From assembly GCA_963737705.1 (NCBI GenBank), contig CAVTTP010000003.1:434001-498000 (forward strand): DNA of 64,000 nucleotides. Direction: 5' to 3'. The notes below the pieces were generated by a model, which was not told the origin of the DNA, searched no databases, and was given only the letters and a program-made list of their open reading frames with translations. Source of the DNA: PALSA-607 sp963737705. Its GTDB lineage: Bacteria; Actinomycetota; Actinomycetes; Acidothermales; Acidothermaceae. The position numbers and the translations under genes were made by a program. Below are positions 52,960-60,740 of the stretch, one piece after another (within the stretch, counting starts at the first letter, position 1; each line of letters opens with the position of its first letter).

Positions 52960-52970
52960 TCGGCCGGACG

Positions 52971-53072
52971 GCGAGTGGTGCGGGACGGCGAGTGGTGCGG
53001 GACGGCGAGTGGTGCGGGACGGCGAGTGGTGCGGGACGGCGAGTGGTGCGGGACGGCGAGTGGTGCGGGACG
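52971..53072. repeat. 17-base tandem repeat, six perfect copies
   Basis: The unit GCGAGTGGTGCGGGACG occurs six times without a mismatch, followed by a degenerate seventh. It lies between ilvC and a leftward small membrane-protein gene, 30 bases from the end of the latter. Perfect identity suggests recent expansion and probable length variation between strains. Confidence 0.9.
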
Positions 53073-53101
53073 GCGAGCGGTTGGACGGCTGCGGACCGTG
53101 A

Positions 53102-53359
53102 TCAGCTGCGGCGCACTCGACTGCGACCGCGGTGGGAGCCGTCGAACGGCAGCAGCCGGTCGACGTAGCGCTTGCCCTCCCAGAGCACGGTTGCGGCCGC
53201 CCAGAAGATGAGGGCGCCGATCAGCCCGGCCGGCTTCGACATGAAGATCAGGAGGATCCAGCCGACCCCTGCGCACAAGAGGCCGTTGAAGAACATCAGC
53301 GTCTCGAAGACCATGAGCGTGCGCACGCGGTTGGATCCCACGTCCTCATGGTGCGCCAA
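53102..53359 (-). CDS. small two-helix membrane protein
   Basis: The 85-residue protein has two hydrophobic helices (about 18-40 and 44-60), separated by LIFMSKPAGLIG, and a basic C-terminus. Similar short proteins are common in actinobacteria. No function is known. Its promoter region is shared with serA, which is divergent. Confidence 0.65.
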   Translation of the reverse strand: MAHHEDVGSNRVRTLMVFETLMFFNGLLCAGVGWILLIFMSKPAGLIGALIFWAAATVLWEGKRYVDRLLPFDGSHRGRSRVRRS

Positions 53360-53421
53360 GATCGCCGCTAGGCGCCAGAGTGGCGCGACCGCCGGGTGAA
53401 ACCTGCCGGAAACGTTCGCGC

Positions 53422-53504
53422 TAGAATCCCGCCATTAGGCGCGTGCTACAGCGTGGTGGCCCAACGCCGACGACCGAACCGTGACGTCGGAGGATTGCCC
53501 CACC
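53422..53504 (+). promoter_or_regulatory. serA promoter and leader
   Basis: TAGAAT at 53422-53427 is a good -10 box and gives a leader of about 70 bases. A hairpin CCGACG/CGTCGG (53467-53472 with 53485-53490) ends in the first bases of the GGAGGA ribosome binding site. It could limit translation of serA, but the pairing is short. Confidence 0.4.
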
Positions 53505-55097
53505 ATGAGCAAGCCCATTGTTCTGATCGCCGAAGAGCTTTCGCCCGCCGGTATCGACCTACTGAGCGGCGACTTCGAGATCCGTGAAGTCGACGGCGCC
53601 GATCGCGCCGCCCTGCTCCCCGCGCTGGCGACCGCCGACGCCGTGATCATCCGCAGCGCGACCAAGATCGACGCCGAGGCCATCGCGGCCGCGCCGAATC
53701 TGAAGGTCGTCGCGCGGGCGGGCGTCGGCCTGGACAACGTCGACGTGAAGGCTGCGACCAACGCCGGCGTCATGGTGGTCAATGCGCCGCAGTCGAACAT
53801 CGTCAGCGCCGCCGAGCAGGCGATCGCGCTGCTGTTCGCGGTCGCTCGCCGCACGCCGGTCGCGAACGCGTCGCTGAAGTCGGGTCAGTGGAAGCGCTCG
53901 AAGTTCACCGGCGTCGAAATCCTCGACAAGACCGTCGGTGTGGTCGGGCTCGGCAAAATTGGGCAACTCGTCGCGCAGCGGCTCGCAGCGTTCGGCACCC
54001 ACCTGATCGCCTACGACCCCTACGTACAGCCGGCCCGCGCCGCGCAGTACGGGGTGCGGCTCGTCACTCTCGAGGAGTTGCTGCGAGAGGCCGACATCAT
54101 CACGATCCACCTGCCGAAGACTCCCGAAACCCTCGACCTCATCAGCGAGCGTGAACTCGCCATGGTCAAGCCCGGCGTCATCATCGTGAACGCCGCTCGC
54201 GGTGGCCTCATCAACGAGGACGCTCTCGCGATCGCCCTCAAGGAGGGTCGCATCGGGGGCGTTGGTCTCGACGTCTTCGCGACCGAGCCGACGACGTCCA
54301 GCCCCTTGTTCGAGTTCGACAACGTCGTCGTCACTCCGCACCTTGGCGCGAGCACCGACGAGGCCCAGGAGAAGGCAGGCACGGCAGTCGCGCGATCGGT
54401 CAAGCTCGCGTTGTCCGGCGAGTTCGTTCCCGACGCGGTCAACGTGCAGGGTGGGGCGATCGCCGAGGACGTTCGGCCCGGGTTGCCGTTGGCCGAGAAG
54501 CTGGGCCGCGTTTTCACCGCACTGGCTGGTGGCATCGCGACCCGCATCGAGGTCGAGGTCCGCGGCGAGATCGCCGCGTACGACGTCAAGGTCCTCGAGC
54601 TTGCGGTGCTGAAGGGCGTGTTCACCGACGTCGTCGAGAAGTCCGTCACCTACGTCAACGCGCCACTGTTCGCGCAGGATCGTGGCGTTGAAGTCAGCCT
54701 CACGACTAGCGATGACAGCCCCGACTTCCGCAACCTGATCACGGTTCGGGGCACGCTGCCCAACGGTCACCAGCTCTCGATCGGCGGCACCCTCGCGCGG
54801 CCGAAGTTCGTCGAGAAGCTCGTCAAGGTCGACGACTTCGACGTTGACCTCACGTTGTCGGAGCACCTCGCCTTTTTCCGCTACGACGACCGGCCCGGTG
54901 TCGTCGGCGTCGTCGGTCGCATCCTCGGCGAGCACGGCATCAACATTGCCGGCATGCAGGTCGCTCGAGACACCCGCGGTGGTCACGCACTCGTGGCGCT
55001 GACCGTCGACTCGGCACTGCCGGTCGCAGTTCTCGAGACGATCGTTACTGAGATCGGCGCAGACTCGGGCCGCGCGGTCGACCTCGTCGAAGTCTGA
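53505..55097 (+). CDS. serA: D-3-phosphoglycerate dehydrogenase
   Basis: SerA makes the first step of serine synthesis. The 530-residue long form has VVARAGVGLDNVDVKAATN, the NAD motif VGLGKIGQLVAQRLAAFG, catalytic Arg in NAARGGLINEDAL and His in TPHLGASTDEAQ, then the intervening domain and the C-terminal ACT domain (RPGVVGVVGRILGEHGINIA) that binds serine. ATG 53505 follows a GGAGGA site. Confidence 0.96.
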   Translation: MSKPIVLIAEELSPAGIDLLSGDFEIREVDGADRAALLPALATADAVIIRSATKIDAEAIAAAPNLKVVARAGVGLDNVDVKAATNAGVMVVNAPQSNIVSAAEQAIALLFAVARRTPVANASLKSGQWKRSKFTGVEILDKTVGVVGLGKIGQLVAQRLAAFGTHLIAYDPYVQPARAAQYGVRLVTLEELLREADIITIHLPKTPETLDLISERELAMVKPGVIIVNAARGGLINEDALAIALKEGRIGGVGLDVFATEPTTSSPLFEFDNVVVTPHLGASTDEAQEKAGTAVARSVKLALSGEFVPDAVNVQGGAIAEDVRPGLPLAEKLGRVFTALAGGIATRIEVEVRGEIAAYDVKVLELAVLKGVFTDVVEKSVTYVNAPLFAQDRGVEVSLTTSDDSPDFRNLITVRGTLPNGHQLSIGGTLARPKFVEKLVKVDDFDVDLTLSEHLAFFRYDDRPGVVGVVGRILGEHGINIAGMQVARDTRGGHALVALTVDSALPVAVLETIVTEIGADSGRAVDLVEV

Positions 55098-55110
55098 GCG
55101 GACGACGGCG

Positions 55111-55770
55111 GTGCAGGCCGCAGGTGAGCTCGTCACCGAGACGCTGGACTACGACGGCGGTCGAGACGTCACGGTGTACGTACCCGCAGATCCGCCCGAG
55201 GCGATCGTGTTCGCCGGTGACGGTCAGTTGATCGCGCCGTGGGGCAGGTTGCTCGAGACGTCAGCCGTCCCGTCGACCATGGTCGTCGGTACACACCGGG
55301 TGGACGACGAGATGCTGCGCTTGCATGAGTACTCGCCGGTCTTCGACGCGCAACGGTTCGCGGCCCACGAGAAGTTCTTCGTTGAGGAAGTGCGCCAATG
55401 GGTGCGGTCACGATTCGGTGTTGCATTGCCTGCCGACCGCGCCGCTGTGTTTGGTGTGTCGGCGAGTGCGGAGCTCGCGCTCGCGATGGGCGTTCGGCAT
55501 CCTGACGTCTATGGCGCAGTTTTCTGCGCTTCGCCGGGTGCAGGCTTTCGTCCGCTAGAGCCGATGCCGAGCTCGATCGGGCGCGCGTATTTCGTGGCCG
55601 GCACGCAGGAGCCGTTCTTCCGCGAGAACGCGACCAGGTGGGCGATTGCGCTGCGCGACGCAGACGTAGACGTCGTCATGACGGAGCGCGTTGGGACTCA
55701 CGGCGGCGCATTCTGGCAAGAGGAGTTTCCGCTAATGGTCGCGTGGGCGTTTGACGGAGCCGCCCACTGA
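55111..55770 (+). CDS. esterase-like alpha/beta hydrolase
   Basis: The 219-residue protein resembles the esterase D/Fes group. It has VYVPADPPEAIVFAGDGQ, the nucleophile elbow VFGVSASAELALAMG (Ser in G-V-S-A-S) and a late His in VGTHGGAFWQEEFP. It begins 13 bases after serA with a GTG. The substrate is unknown. Confidence 0.75.
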   Translation: MQAAGELVTETLDYDGGRDVTVYVPADPPEAIVFAGDGQLIAPWGRLLETSAVPSTMVVGTHRVDDEMLRLHEYSPVFDAQRFAAHEKFFVEEVRQWVRSRFGVALPADRAAVFGVSASAELALAMGVRHPDVYGAVFCASPGAGFRPLEPMPSSIGRAYFVAGTQEPFFRENATRWAIALRDADVDVVMTERVGTHGGAFWQEEFPLMVAWAFDGAAH

Positions 55771-55810
55771 ACCTCGCGGCAGGACGTGCTTGGCCTGACA
55801 CACTGCATCC

Positions 55811-56221
55811 ATGTCGGTAATCGCCAGCGGGTACTCAGTTGACGGGGATGTCTGGCATCTCGACGCCGCTGTCGATCGGGACACCGGCGACCTAGAAACC
55901 GCGGTCACGATTGAGCTTCCCGATGGGTCGCGTCCTTGGGGCGGGGGTTGTGCCGGTCCGCCAGTACCGGCTGGTCGGTACATTGCCACCTATGTCGCCG
56001 CTTCCGACTTCGGGCCGAGAACATTCATTGCGCGCGTGAGCGCCGAGGTACGTGCGCTAGTTGTCACCTTGTCCGACGGCACCCGCGAAGACGTGCAACT
56101 GCACGGCGATATCAGTGAGTTCGGCGCACGCATCGGTGTATTGGTTTATCCCCGCCGCCTCGACATTCACCGTGTTGACCTCGTCGGAACCAACGGGGCG
56201 ATGCTCGAGCGCCACCACTGA
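55811..56221 (+). CDS. conserved-looking hypothetical protein
   Basis: The 136-residue protein is rich in beta strands (VTIELPDGSRPWGGG, IARVSAEVRALVVTLSDGT) and has no signal or membrane segment. ATG 55811 lies seven bases after a CACACT -10 box at 55799-55804, so it is probably a leaderless single gene. No family is recognised. The 230 bases between it and leuB show no gene. Confidence 0.6.
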   Translation: MSVIASGYSVDGDVWHLDAAVDRDTGDLETAVTIELPDGSRPWGGGCAGPPVPAGRYIATYVAASDFGPRTFIARVSAEVRALVVTLSDGTREDVQLHGDISEFGARIGVLVYPRRLDIHRVDLVGTNGAMLERHH

Positions 56222-56451
56222 CGGCGGCGGCTCTGCCAACCGGCACGTGAGCTCGCGAGGGGGTTCTTCAGCCCGCGGAGATCTGTTCTGGCGTCGGAGA
56301 CACCCTTGCAGATGCCGCGACCATCTCGGCGACGGCTGCAGCGGCCCTGGACGGACGACCCCCGGTGACGCGATGGACCAGATACGGCGACGCGTGTCTC
56401 GCATCCTGAGATCTGCTGACCTCTTTCTGAGACGGCCGGTAACCTTGCAAC

Positions 56452-57546
56452 ATGACTCGCAGCGTGCGTCTCGCCGTCATTGCTGGTGACGGCATCGGCC
56501 CGGAGGTGGTCGACGAGGGTCTGAAGGTCCTCGATGCGGTCACGCCCGCCTACGACGTCAAGATCGAGCGCACCGAGTACGACCTCGGTGCACGCCGCTG
56601 GCACGCGACCGGTGAAACGCTTCCCGACTCGGTGCTCGACGAACTACGCGGTCACGACGCGATCCTGCTCGGTGCGGTCGGGGATCCTGGAGTGCCCAGC
56701 GGGGTGCTCGAGCGCGGCCTACTTCTACGCCTGCGCTTCGAGCTTGACCACTTCGTGAACCTGCGCCCGGTGAAGCTCTTCCCCGGTGTGGCAAGCCCGC
56801 TCGCCGGTGTCGGGCCGGCCGACATCGACTTCGTGGTGATCCGCGAAGGCACCGAAGGTGCGTACGCGGGAGCCGGTGGCTTTCTGCGCAAGGGCACGCC
56901 GCACGAGGTCGCTACCGAAGAGAGCGTCAACACTGCGTATGGCGTCGAGCGTGTCGTGCGCGACGCCTTTGCCCGCGCAGCCGCCCGCCCACGCCGCAAG
57001 CTCACGTTGGTGCACAAGAACAACGTGCTCGTGCACTCCGGTGATTTGTGGACGCGTACGGTCAAGGCCGTCGGCGCCGAGTACCCGAGCGTCAATGTCG
57101 ACTACTGCCACGTCGACGCCGCAACCATCTACTTCGTCACCGATCCGCAGCGCTTCGACGTCATCGTGACCGACAACCTGTTCGGCGACATCCTCACGGA
57201 CCTCGGCGCGGCGATCGCCGGTGGCATTGGGCTCGCCGCGAGCGGCAATATCAATCCGGCCCGTACGACGCCCAGCATGTTCGAGCCGGTCCACGGCAGT
57301 GCTCCCGACATTGCAGGCAAGGCGATCGCCGACCCGACCGCGACCGTGCTGTCTGTCGCGATGCTGCTCGACCACCTGGGTCTCCCCGAAGCAGCCGCCA
57401 CCGTCGAAGCCGCCGTCGCTGCAGACCTCGCAGAGCTCGCCAACCGAGTCGCTACGTCTGACTCAGCCTCCGGCCGAGTACCGAAGCCGGTCCGCCGCGC
57501 GACCCACGAGGTCGGCGACGCACTGGCCGCCCGCGTCGCCGGCTGA
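56452..57546 (+). CDS. leuB: 3-isopropylmalate dehydrogenase
   Basis: LeuB oxidises and decarboxylates 3-isopropylmalate in leucine synthesis and may also act on the citramalate-derived intermediate from CimA. The 364-residue protein has VIAGDGIGPEVVDEGLKVL, REGTEGAYAG, the catalytic Lys in LVHKNNVLVHSGDLW and DNLFGDILTDLGAAI. The ATG follows a TAACCT box (56440-56445) by seven bases, so the message is probably leaderless. Confidence 0.93.
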   Translation: MTRSVRLAVIAGDGIGPEVVDEGLKVLDAVTPAYDVKIERTEYDLGARRWHATGETLPDSVLDELRGHDAILLGAVGDPGVPSGVLERGLLLRLRFELDHFVNLRPVKLFPGVASPLAGVGPADIDFVVIREGTEGAYAGAGGFLRKGTPHEVATEESVNTAYGVERVVRDAFARAAARPRRKLTLVHKNNVLVHSGDLWTRTVKAVGAEYPSVNVDYCHVDAATIYFVTDPQRFDVIVTDNLFGDILTDLGAAIAGGIGLAASGNINPARTTPSMFEPVHGSAPDIAGKAIADPTATVLSVAMLLDHLGLPEAAATVEAAVAADLAELANRVATSDSASGRVPKPVRRATHEVGDALAARVAG

Positions 57547-57653
57547 CCCGGCACCGGGCACCAAGCCCGACAGCCGAGGGCACACGCGTCGACGAACCGG
57601 GAAACGCCAGCTGACCGGCGTCCGACCGCAGTCTTAGCGACCCACCTCGCGCG

Positions 57654-57713
57654 GTGATCATGGAGAAATGGGCCAGTCAGATCGACTGAACACCCCCATT
57701 CCTCCATGATCAC
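57654..57713. repeat. 60-base cruciform-type inverted repeat
   Basis: GTGATCATGGAGAAATGGG (57654-57672) pairs with CCCATTCCTCCATGATCAC (57695-57713) in 18 of 19 positions. The loop holds a second small hairpin (CAGTC/GACTG). It lies between leuB and ilvE, with no T-run. It may be a dispersed REP-like element or a terminator. Confidence 0.75.
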
Positions 57714-57798
57714 GAAGCAGTGAGGCGAGCGGGTCATCCAGCCCCCACTCAACGCGGTGGGCTAGCGTCGCAACCACATCAGCCGTGAGGATTGACCA

Positions 57799-58884
57799 AT
57801 GACCATCGAATTCACCCGCACCGACCCGACCGAACCGGTGCCGGCCGCTCAACGCGACGAGCTACTTGCGAATCCCGGCTTCGGCCGCGTCTTCACTGAC
57901 CACATGGTCACGATCACGTGGACCCCTGACGAAGGCTGGCACAACGCGAGCCTGCGGCCTTACGGTCCGCTGGCGCTCGACCCGGCGACCGCCGTTTTCC
58001 ACTATGGGCAGTCGATCTTCGAGGGCTTCAAGGCCTATGTGCAGCCGGACGGTTCGATCAAGACGTTCCGGCCGGACGCGAACGGACGACGGTTCCAGCG
58101 GTCTGCGGCAAGGCTTGCGTTGCCTGAGCTGCCGGTCGACGACTTCGTGACGGCAGCCGACCTGCTGATCGAGGCGGATCGCTCATGGGTGTCGCCCGAG
58201 GAGGAAAAGAGCCTGTACGTCAGGCCGTTCATGATGGCGACGGAGGCTTTTCTCGGCGTCCGGCCTGCCAATCATGTGACGTTCCTGATCATCGCGTCGC
58301 CCGCTGGCGCGTATTTCGCGGGTGGGCTGCATCCGGTGTCGATCTGGTTGTCGGAGGAGTACACGCGGGCAGCCCCTGGCGGCACCGGCGCGGCGAAGTG
58401 CGCGGGTAACTACGCGGCCAGCCTCGTCGCACAGCAAGAGGCCAGCGCGAACGGGTGCGACCAAGTCGTTTTCCTCGACGCAGTCGAGAAGAAGTGGGTC
58501 GAAGAGCTCGGCGGCATGAATGTCTACTTCGTGTTCGACGACGGAACCCTGGTGACGCCGCCGGTCTCCGGCACGATCCTCGAGGGCGTCACCCGCGATG
58601 CGATCCTGACGATCGCAGCGGAGCACGGGCACGCAACGCAGCAACGTCCGATCGACATCGACGAGTGGCGATCCGGCGTGACGTCGGGCCGCATCACCGA
58701 GGTTTTCGCGTGCGGCACCGCGGCGGTCGTGACGCCGCTTGGCCGACTCGCCTGGCGTGGGGGAGAGCTCACGATGGGCGACGGCCACCCAGGCAAGGTG
58801 ACCCAGGATCTCCGCGACTCACTGCTCGCCATCCAGTACGGCACCGCCCCCGACCCGCACGGCTGGATGCACCGGGTCTGCTAA
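57799..58884 (+). CDS. ilvE: branched-chain amino acid aminotransferase
   Basis: IlvE carries out the last step of valine, leucine and isoleucine synthesis. The 361-residue fold-type IV PLP enzyme has HYGQSIFEGFKAYVQPDG, the PLP lysine in AAKCAGNYAASLVAQQEA, where the K is the AK of that motif, and ITEVFACGTAAVVTPLG. The start ATG has GAGG upstream. A TAGCGT box lies at 57762-57767. Confidence 0.94.
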   Translation: MTIEFTRTDPTEPVPAAQRDELLANPGFGRVFTDHMVTITWTPDEGWHNASLRPYGPLALDPATAVFHYGQSIFEGFKAYVQPDGSIKTFRPDANGRRFQRSAARLALPELPVDDFVTAADLLIEADRSWVSPEEEKSLYVRPFMMATEAFLGVRPANHVTFLIIASPAGAYFAGGLHPVSIWLSEEYTRAAPGGTGAAKCAGNYAASLVAQQEASANGCDQVVFLDAVEKKWVEELGGMNVYFVFDDGTLVTPPVSGTILEGVTRDAILTIAAEHGHATQQRPIDIDEWRSGVTSGRITEVFACGTAAVVTPLGRLAWRGGELTMGDGHPGKVTQDLRDSLLAIQYGTAPDPHGWMHRVC

Positions 58885-58892
58885 CCCTGGCA

Positions 58893-58938
58893 GGTGCCAG
58901 CGCGTGCACGCTCAAGAACGCGTGCAGGGACTGGCACC
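58893..58938. terminator. two-part hairpin after ilvE
   Basis: GGTGCCAG (58893-58900) pairs with CTGGCACC (58931-58938). Inside it TGCACG pairs with CGTGCA. It begins 8 bases after the ilvE stop codon and precedes the sigma factor gene. No T-run is present. Confidence 0.45.
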
Positions 58939-58992
58939 CGCAGACTCGGGACCCGGATGGAACCGAACGGCGGGGTGGGGTGTCTTGATGGC

Positions 58993-59502
58993 ATGTACAG
59001 CCTGACGCAGGACGCGAGTGACCCCCGGCTCGCCGACCCGCTCATGACCAGGGCGGACGGCGACAGCCTCGAGGACCTGTACCGCCGGTGTCGTCCCGGG
59101 TTGGTGCGTCTAGCGCACTTGCTGACCGGTTCGGCGACCGCGGCCGAGGACGTCGTGCACGACGCCTTCATCGGGTTCGCGCGCAGCAAGTCGCAGGTGA
59201 GCGATCCGCCCGCGTACCTGCGGCGATCTGTCGTGAACCTGAGCACGAACATCCATCGCCGCACGGCCCGCGAACGCCGGCATCTCGCCAGCGTGACCGA
59301 GTCGGTTGTCGACCCCGCGGAGGTCGACGAGACGTGGCAACTCGTCAGGCAACTGCCGCCGCGCCAACGTGCGGTGTTGGTGCTGCGGTTCTACCTCGAC
59401 CTTTCCGAAACCGAGACGGCGCGGTTGCTCGGCTGCAAGCCCGGCACCGTCAAGTCGTCGACCGCCCGCGCGCTTGCCAAGCTCAAGGAGAAGATGCAAT
59501 GA
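58993..59502 (+). CDS. SigE-family RNA polymerase sigma factor
   Basis: The 169-residue ECF sigma factor has region 2 (LEDLYRRCRPGLVRLAHLLT, AAEDVVHDAFIGFAR) and region 4 (QLPPRQRAVLVLRFYLDLSE, TARLLGCKPGTVKSSTARAL). ATG 58993 gives the normal family length; ATG 58957 is possible. The stop overlaps the membrane-protein start (ATGA), the same arrangement as at 282. Confidence 0.88.
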   Translation: MYSLTQDASDPRLADPLMTRADGDSLEDLYRRCRPGLVRLAHLLTGSATAAEDVVHDAFIGFARSKSQVSDPPAYLRRSVVNLSTNIHRRTARERRHLASVTESVVDPAEVDETWQLVRQLPPRQRAVLVLRFYLDLSETETARLLGCKPGTVKSSTARALAKLKEKMQ

Positions 59503-60461
59503 CCCCCAGGACCCCCAACGATGACGAAGCGCTTGCCCGGTTGCGAGCTGCTCTTCACACCATTGCCGATCGGACGCCGATCAGTGGCGGTCGCCTGAAT
59601 GAGGTGTCGGTCGCGGCCAGCGAAAAGCGCAACCGTCCGGTCGTCACGATCGTGTCGGCTGCGGCCGCGGTTGCGGCGATTGCGGCTGTGTCGGCCGTCG
59701 TGGTGGGTGCGCACTCGGACGCGTCTCGCTCAATACAGCCAGGCGCCGGGGGCGCGGAGTCCTCGACGCCAACGCCTGTCCCTTCGCCGGTTGCGTCCCC
59801 GACGCCGACTGTCACCGTGACCCCGAGCCCATCTCCTGTTGGCACGCCAACCATCACGGCAACGCCGTCGCCAGGCCTGGTGCTGCCACAAACGAGCTGC
59901 GTGCCGGAGAACTACTACGTCATCGCCACGCAGTCCGAAGTTGCTGGGCTGACGTACATGCTGCCCGCGACGCCCGCTGGCTACGTGCTCCACGGCGCCT
60001 GGGGAACGATCTCGCGTAATCAATGTGCCGACAGCGTCACGTGGTACGTCGAATACGACCCGGCATCGGGCACCCCTGGCGATGGCACTAATGAGTACCA
60101 GGTGACGGTCACCAAAGTCGGCGGCGATTCGATGGATGGCGATTTCGCGAGCGCGCGTCCTGTCGCTTCGACACCGATCGTGGTGAACGGCATCGAGGGA
60201 GTCGTCTTCAACAAGGACGACACCTACGCCAGCATCGGCTGGACCACCGGTGGAGCAGCGATCACCTTCTCCGGTCCCAGCGCCGATGGTGTTCAGTCGC
60301 TGGTCAAGGTCGCCGACTCGTTGACGCTGCTAAGCCCCAGCGACCCGCGGATCGTCGCGCCCGCCGATTGCCAAGTGCCCCCCGGCAGCGTGTGCGGGAG
60401 CGACAGCCCGACGCCGATCGGGTCAGCAACCCCGAGCCCGAGCCCCACACCCGCCGGCTGA
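59499..60461 (+). CDS. membrane-anchored partner of the sigma factor, putative anti-sigma role
   Basis: The 320-residue protein has a cytoplasmic N-terminus of about 45 residues, one transmembrane helix (about 48-70), a long Ser/Thr/Pro linker and an outer domain (TSCVPENYYVIATQSEVAG to about 290). The tail is again Pro/Ser-rich. It is co-translated with the sigma factor. The anti-sigma role is inferred from topology and pairing. No known anti-sigma motif is seen. Confidence 0.75.
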   Translation: MTPRTPNDDEALARLRAALHTIADRTPISGGRLNEVSVAASEKRNRPVVTIVSAAAAVAAIAAVSAVVVGAHSDASRSIQPGAGGAESSTPTPVPSPVASPTPTVTVTPSPSPVGTPTITATPSPGLVLPQTSCVPENYYVIATQSEVAGLTYMLPATPAGYVLHGAWGTISRNQCADSVTWYVEYDPASGTPGDGTNEYQVTVTKVGGDSMDGDFASARPVASTPIVVNGIEGVVFNKDDTYASIGWTTGGAAITFSGPSADGVQSLVKVADSLTLLSPSDPRIVAPADCQVPPGSVCGSDSPTPIGSATPSPSPTPAG

Positions 60462-60472
60462 CGCGTACCTTG

Positions 60473-60541
60473 CGCGAACCTGTCGGCCCGTCGGCGCTCA
60501 CAGAAGGTGTCGATGCACCGACAGGTTCGCGGCTGCCGGAA
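60473..60541. repeat. 14-base perfect inverted repeat with 41-base loop
   Basis: CGCGAACCTGTCGG (60473-60486) and CCGACAGGTTCGCG (60528-60541) are perfect complements. They start 12 bases after the stop codon of the membrane-protein gene. It may end that transcript before the cimA promoter. Confidence 0.65.
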
Positions 60542-60573
60542 GTCGCTACGTGACCAGGCCGCGCATCGTGTGG

Positions 60574-60579
60574 CACACT
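60574..60579 (+). promoter_or_regulatory. cimA -10 box
   Basis: CACACT lies seven bases before the GTG of the leader peptide at 60586. A weak -35 element (GTGACC at 60550-60555) is 18 bases upstream. The message would start at the leader codon. Confidence 0.5.
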
Positions 60580-60585
60580 GAGCAC

Positions 60586-60615
60586 GTGACCTACTCCGAG
60601 GCGATTATTGAGTAG
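60586..60615 (+). CDS. cimA leader peptide
   Basis: A nine-codon frame reads VTYSEAIIE. Its two consecutive isoleucine codons near the end suit a sensor of Ile-tRNA charging, which is the end product of the pathway that CimA starts. It is followed at once by a pair of hairpins and a terminator. Confidence 0.75.
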   Translation: MTYSEAIIE

Positions 60616-60674
60616 GCGCGCCGGTCGATACAGACCAGCGCGCCAGACCTCCCGCATGCGCGGGGGGTCTTTTT
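60615..60674 (+). terminator. cimA attenuator
   Basis: Hairpin 1 pairs GGCGCGC (60615-60621) with GCGCGCC (60638-60644), then GGTC with GACC around a six-base loop. The terminator pairs AGACCTCCCGC (60645-60655) with GCGGGGGGTCT (60660-60670), with one wobble and loop ATGC, and ends in a run of T (60670-60674). cimA starts 67 bases later. The layout mirrors the ilvB attenuator at 49399. Confidence 0.8.
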
Positions 60675-60740
60675 GTTTGAGCGACACTGTGCTTTCTCAG
60701 GACCGATCCGTAGGACTTCCGACTAAGTAGAGGTAACCCG

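Noticed and set aside
52971..53072. A CRISPR array
   Set aside because: The repeats are directly adjacent with no spacers, and there are no cas genes in the window.
53443..53484. A short frame (VLQRGGPTPTTEP) before serA as a leader peptide
   Set aside because: It has no serine codons and no terminator follows it, so there is no support for attenuation.
53559..55136. A 525-codon minus-strand frame opposite serA
   Set aside because: It is the mirror of a conserved gene, with no recognisable motif or own start signals.
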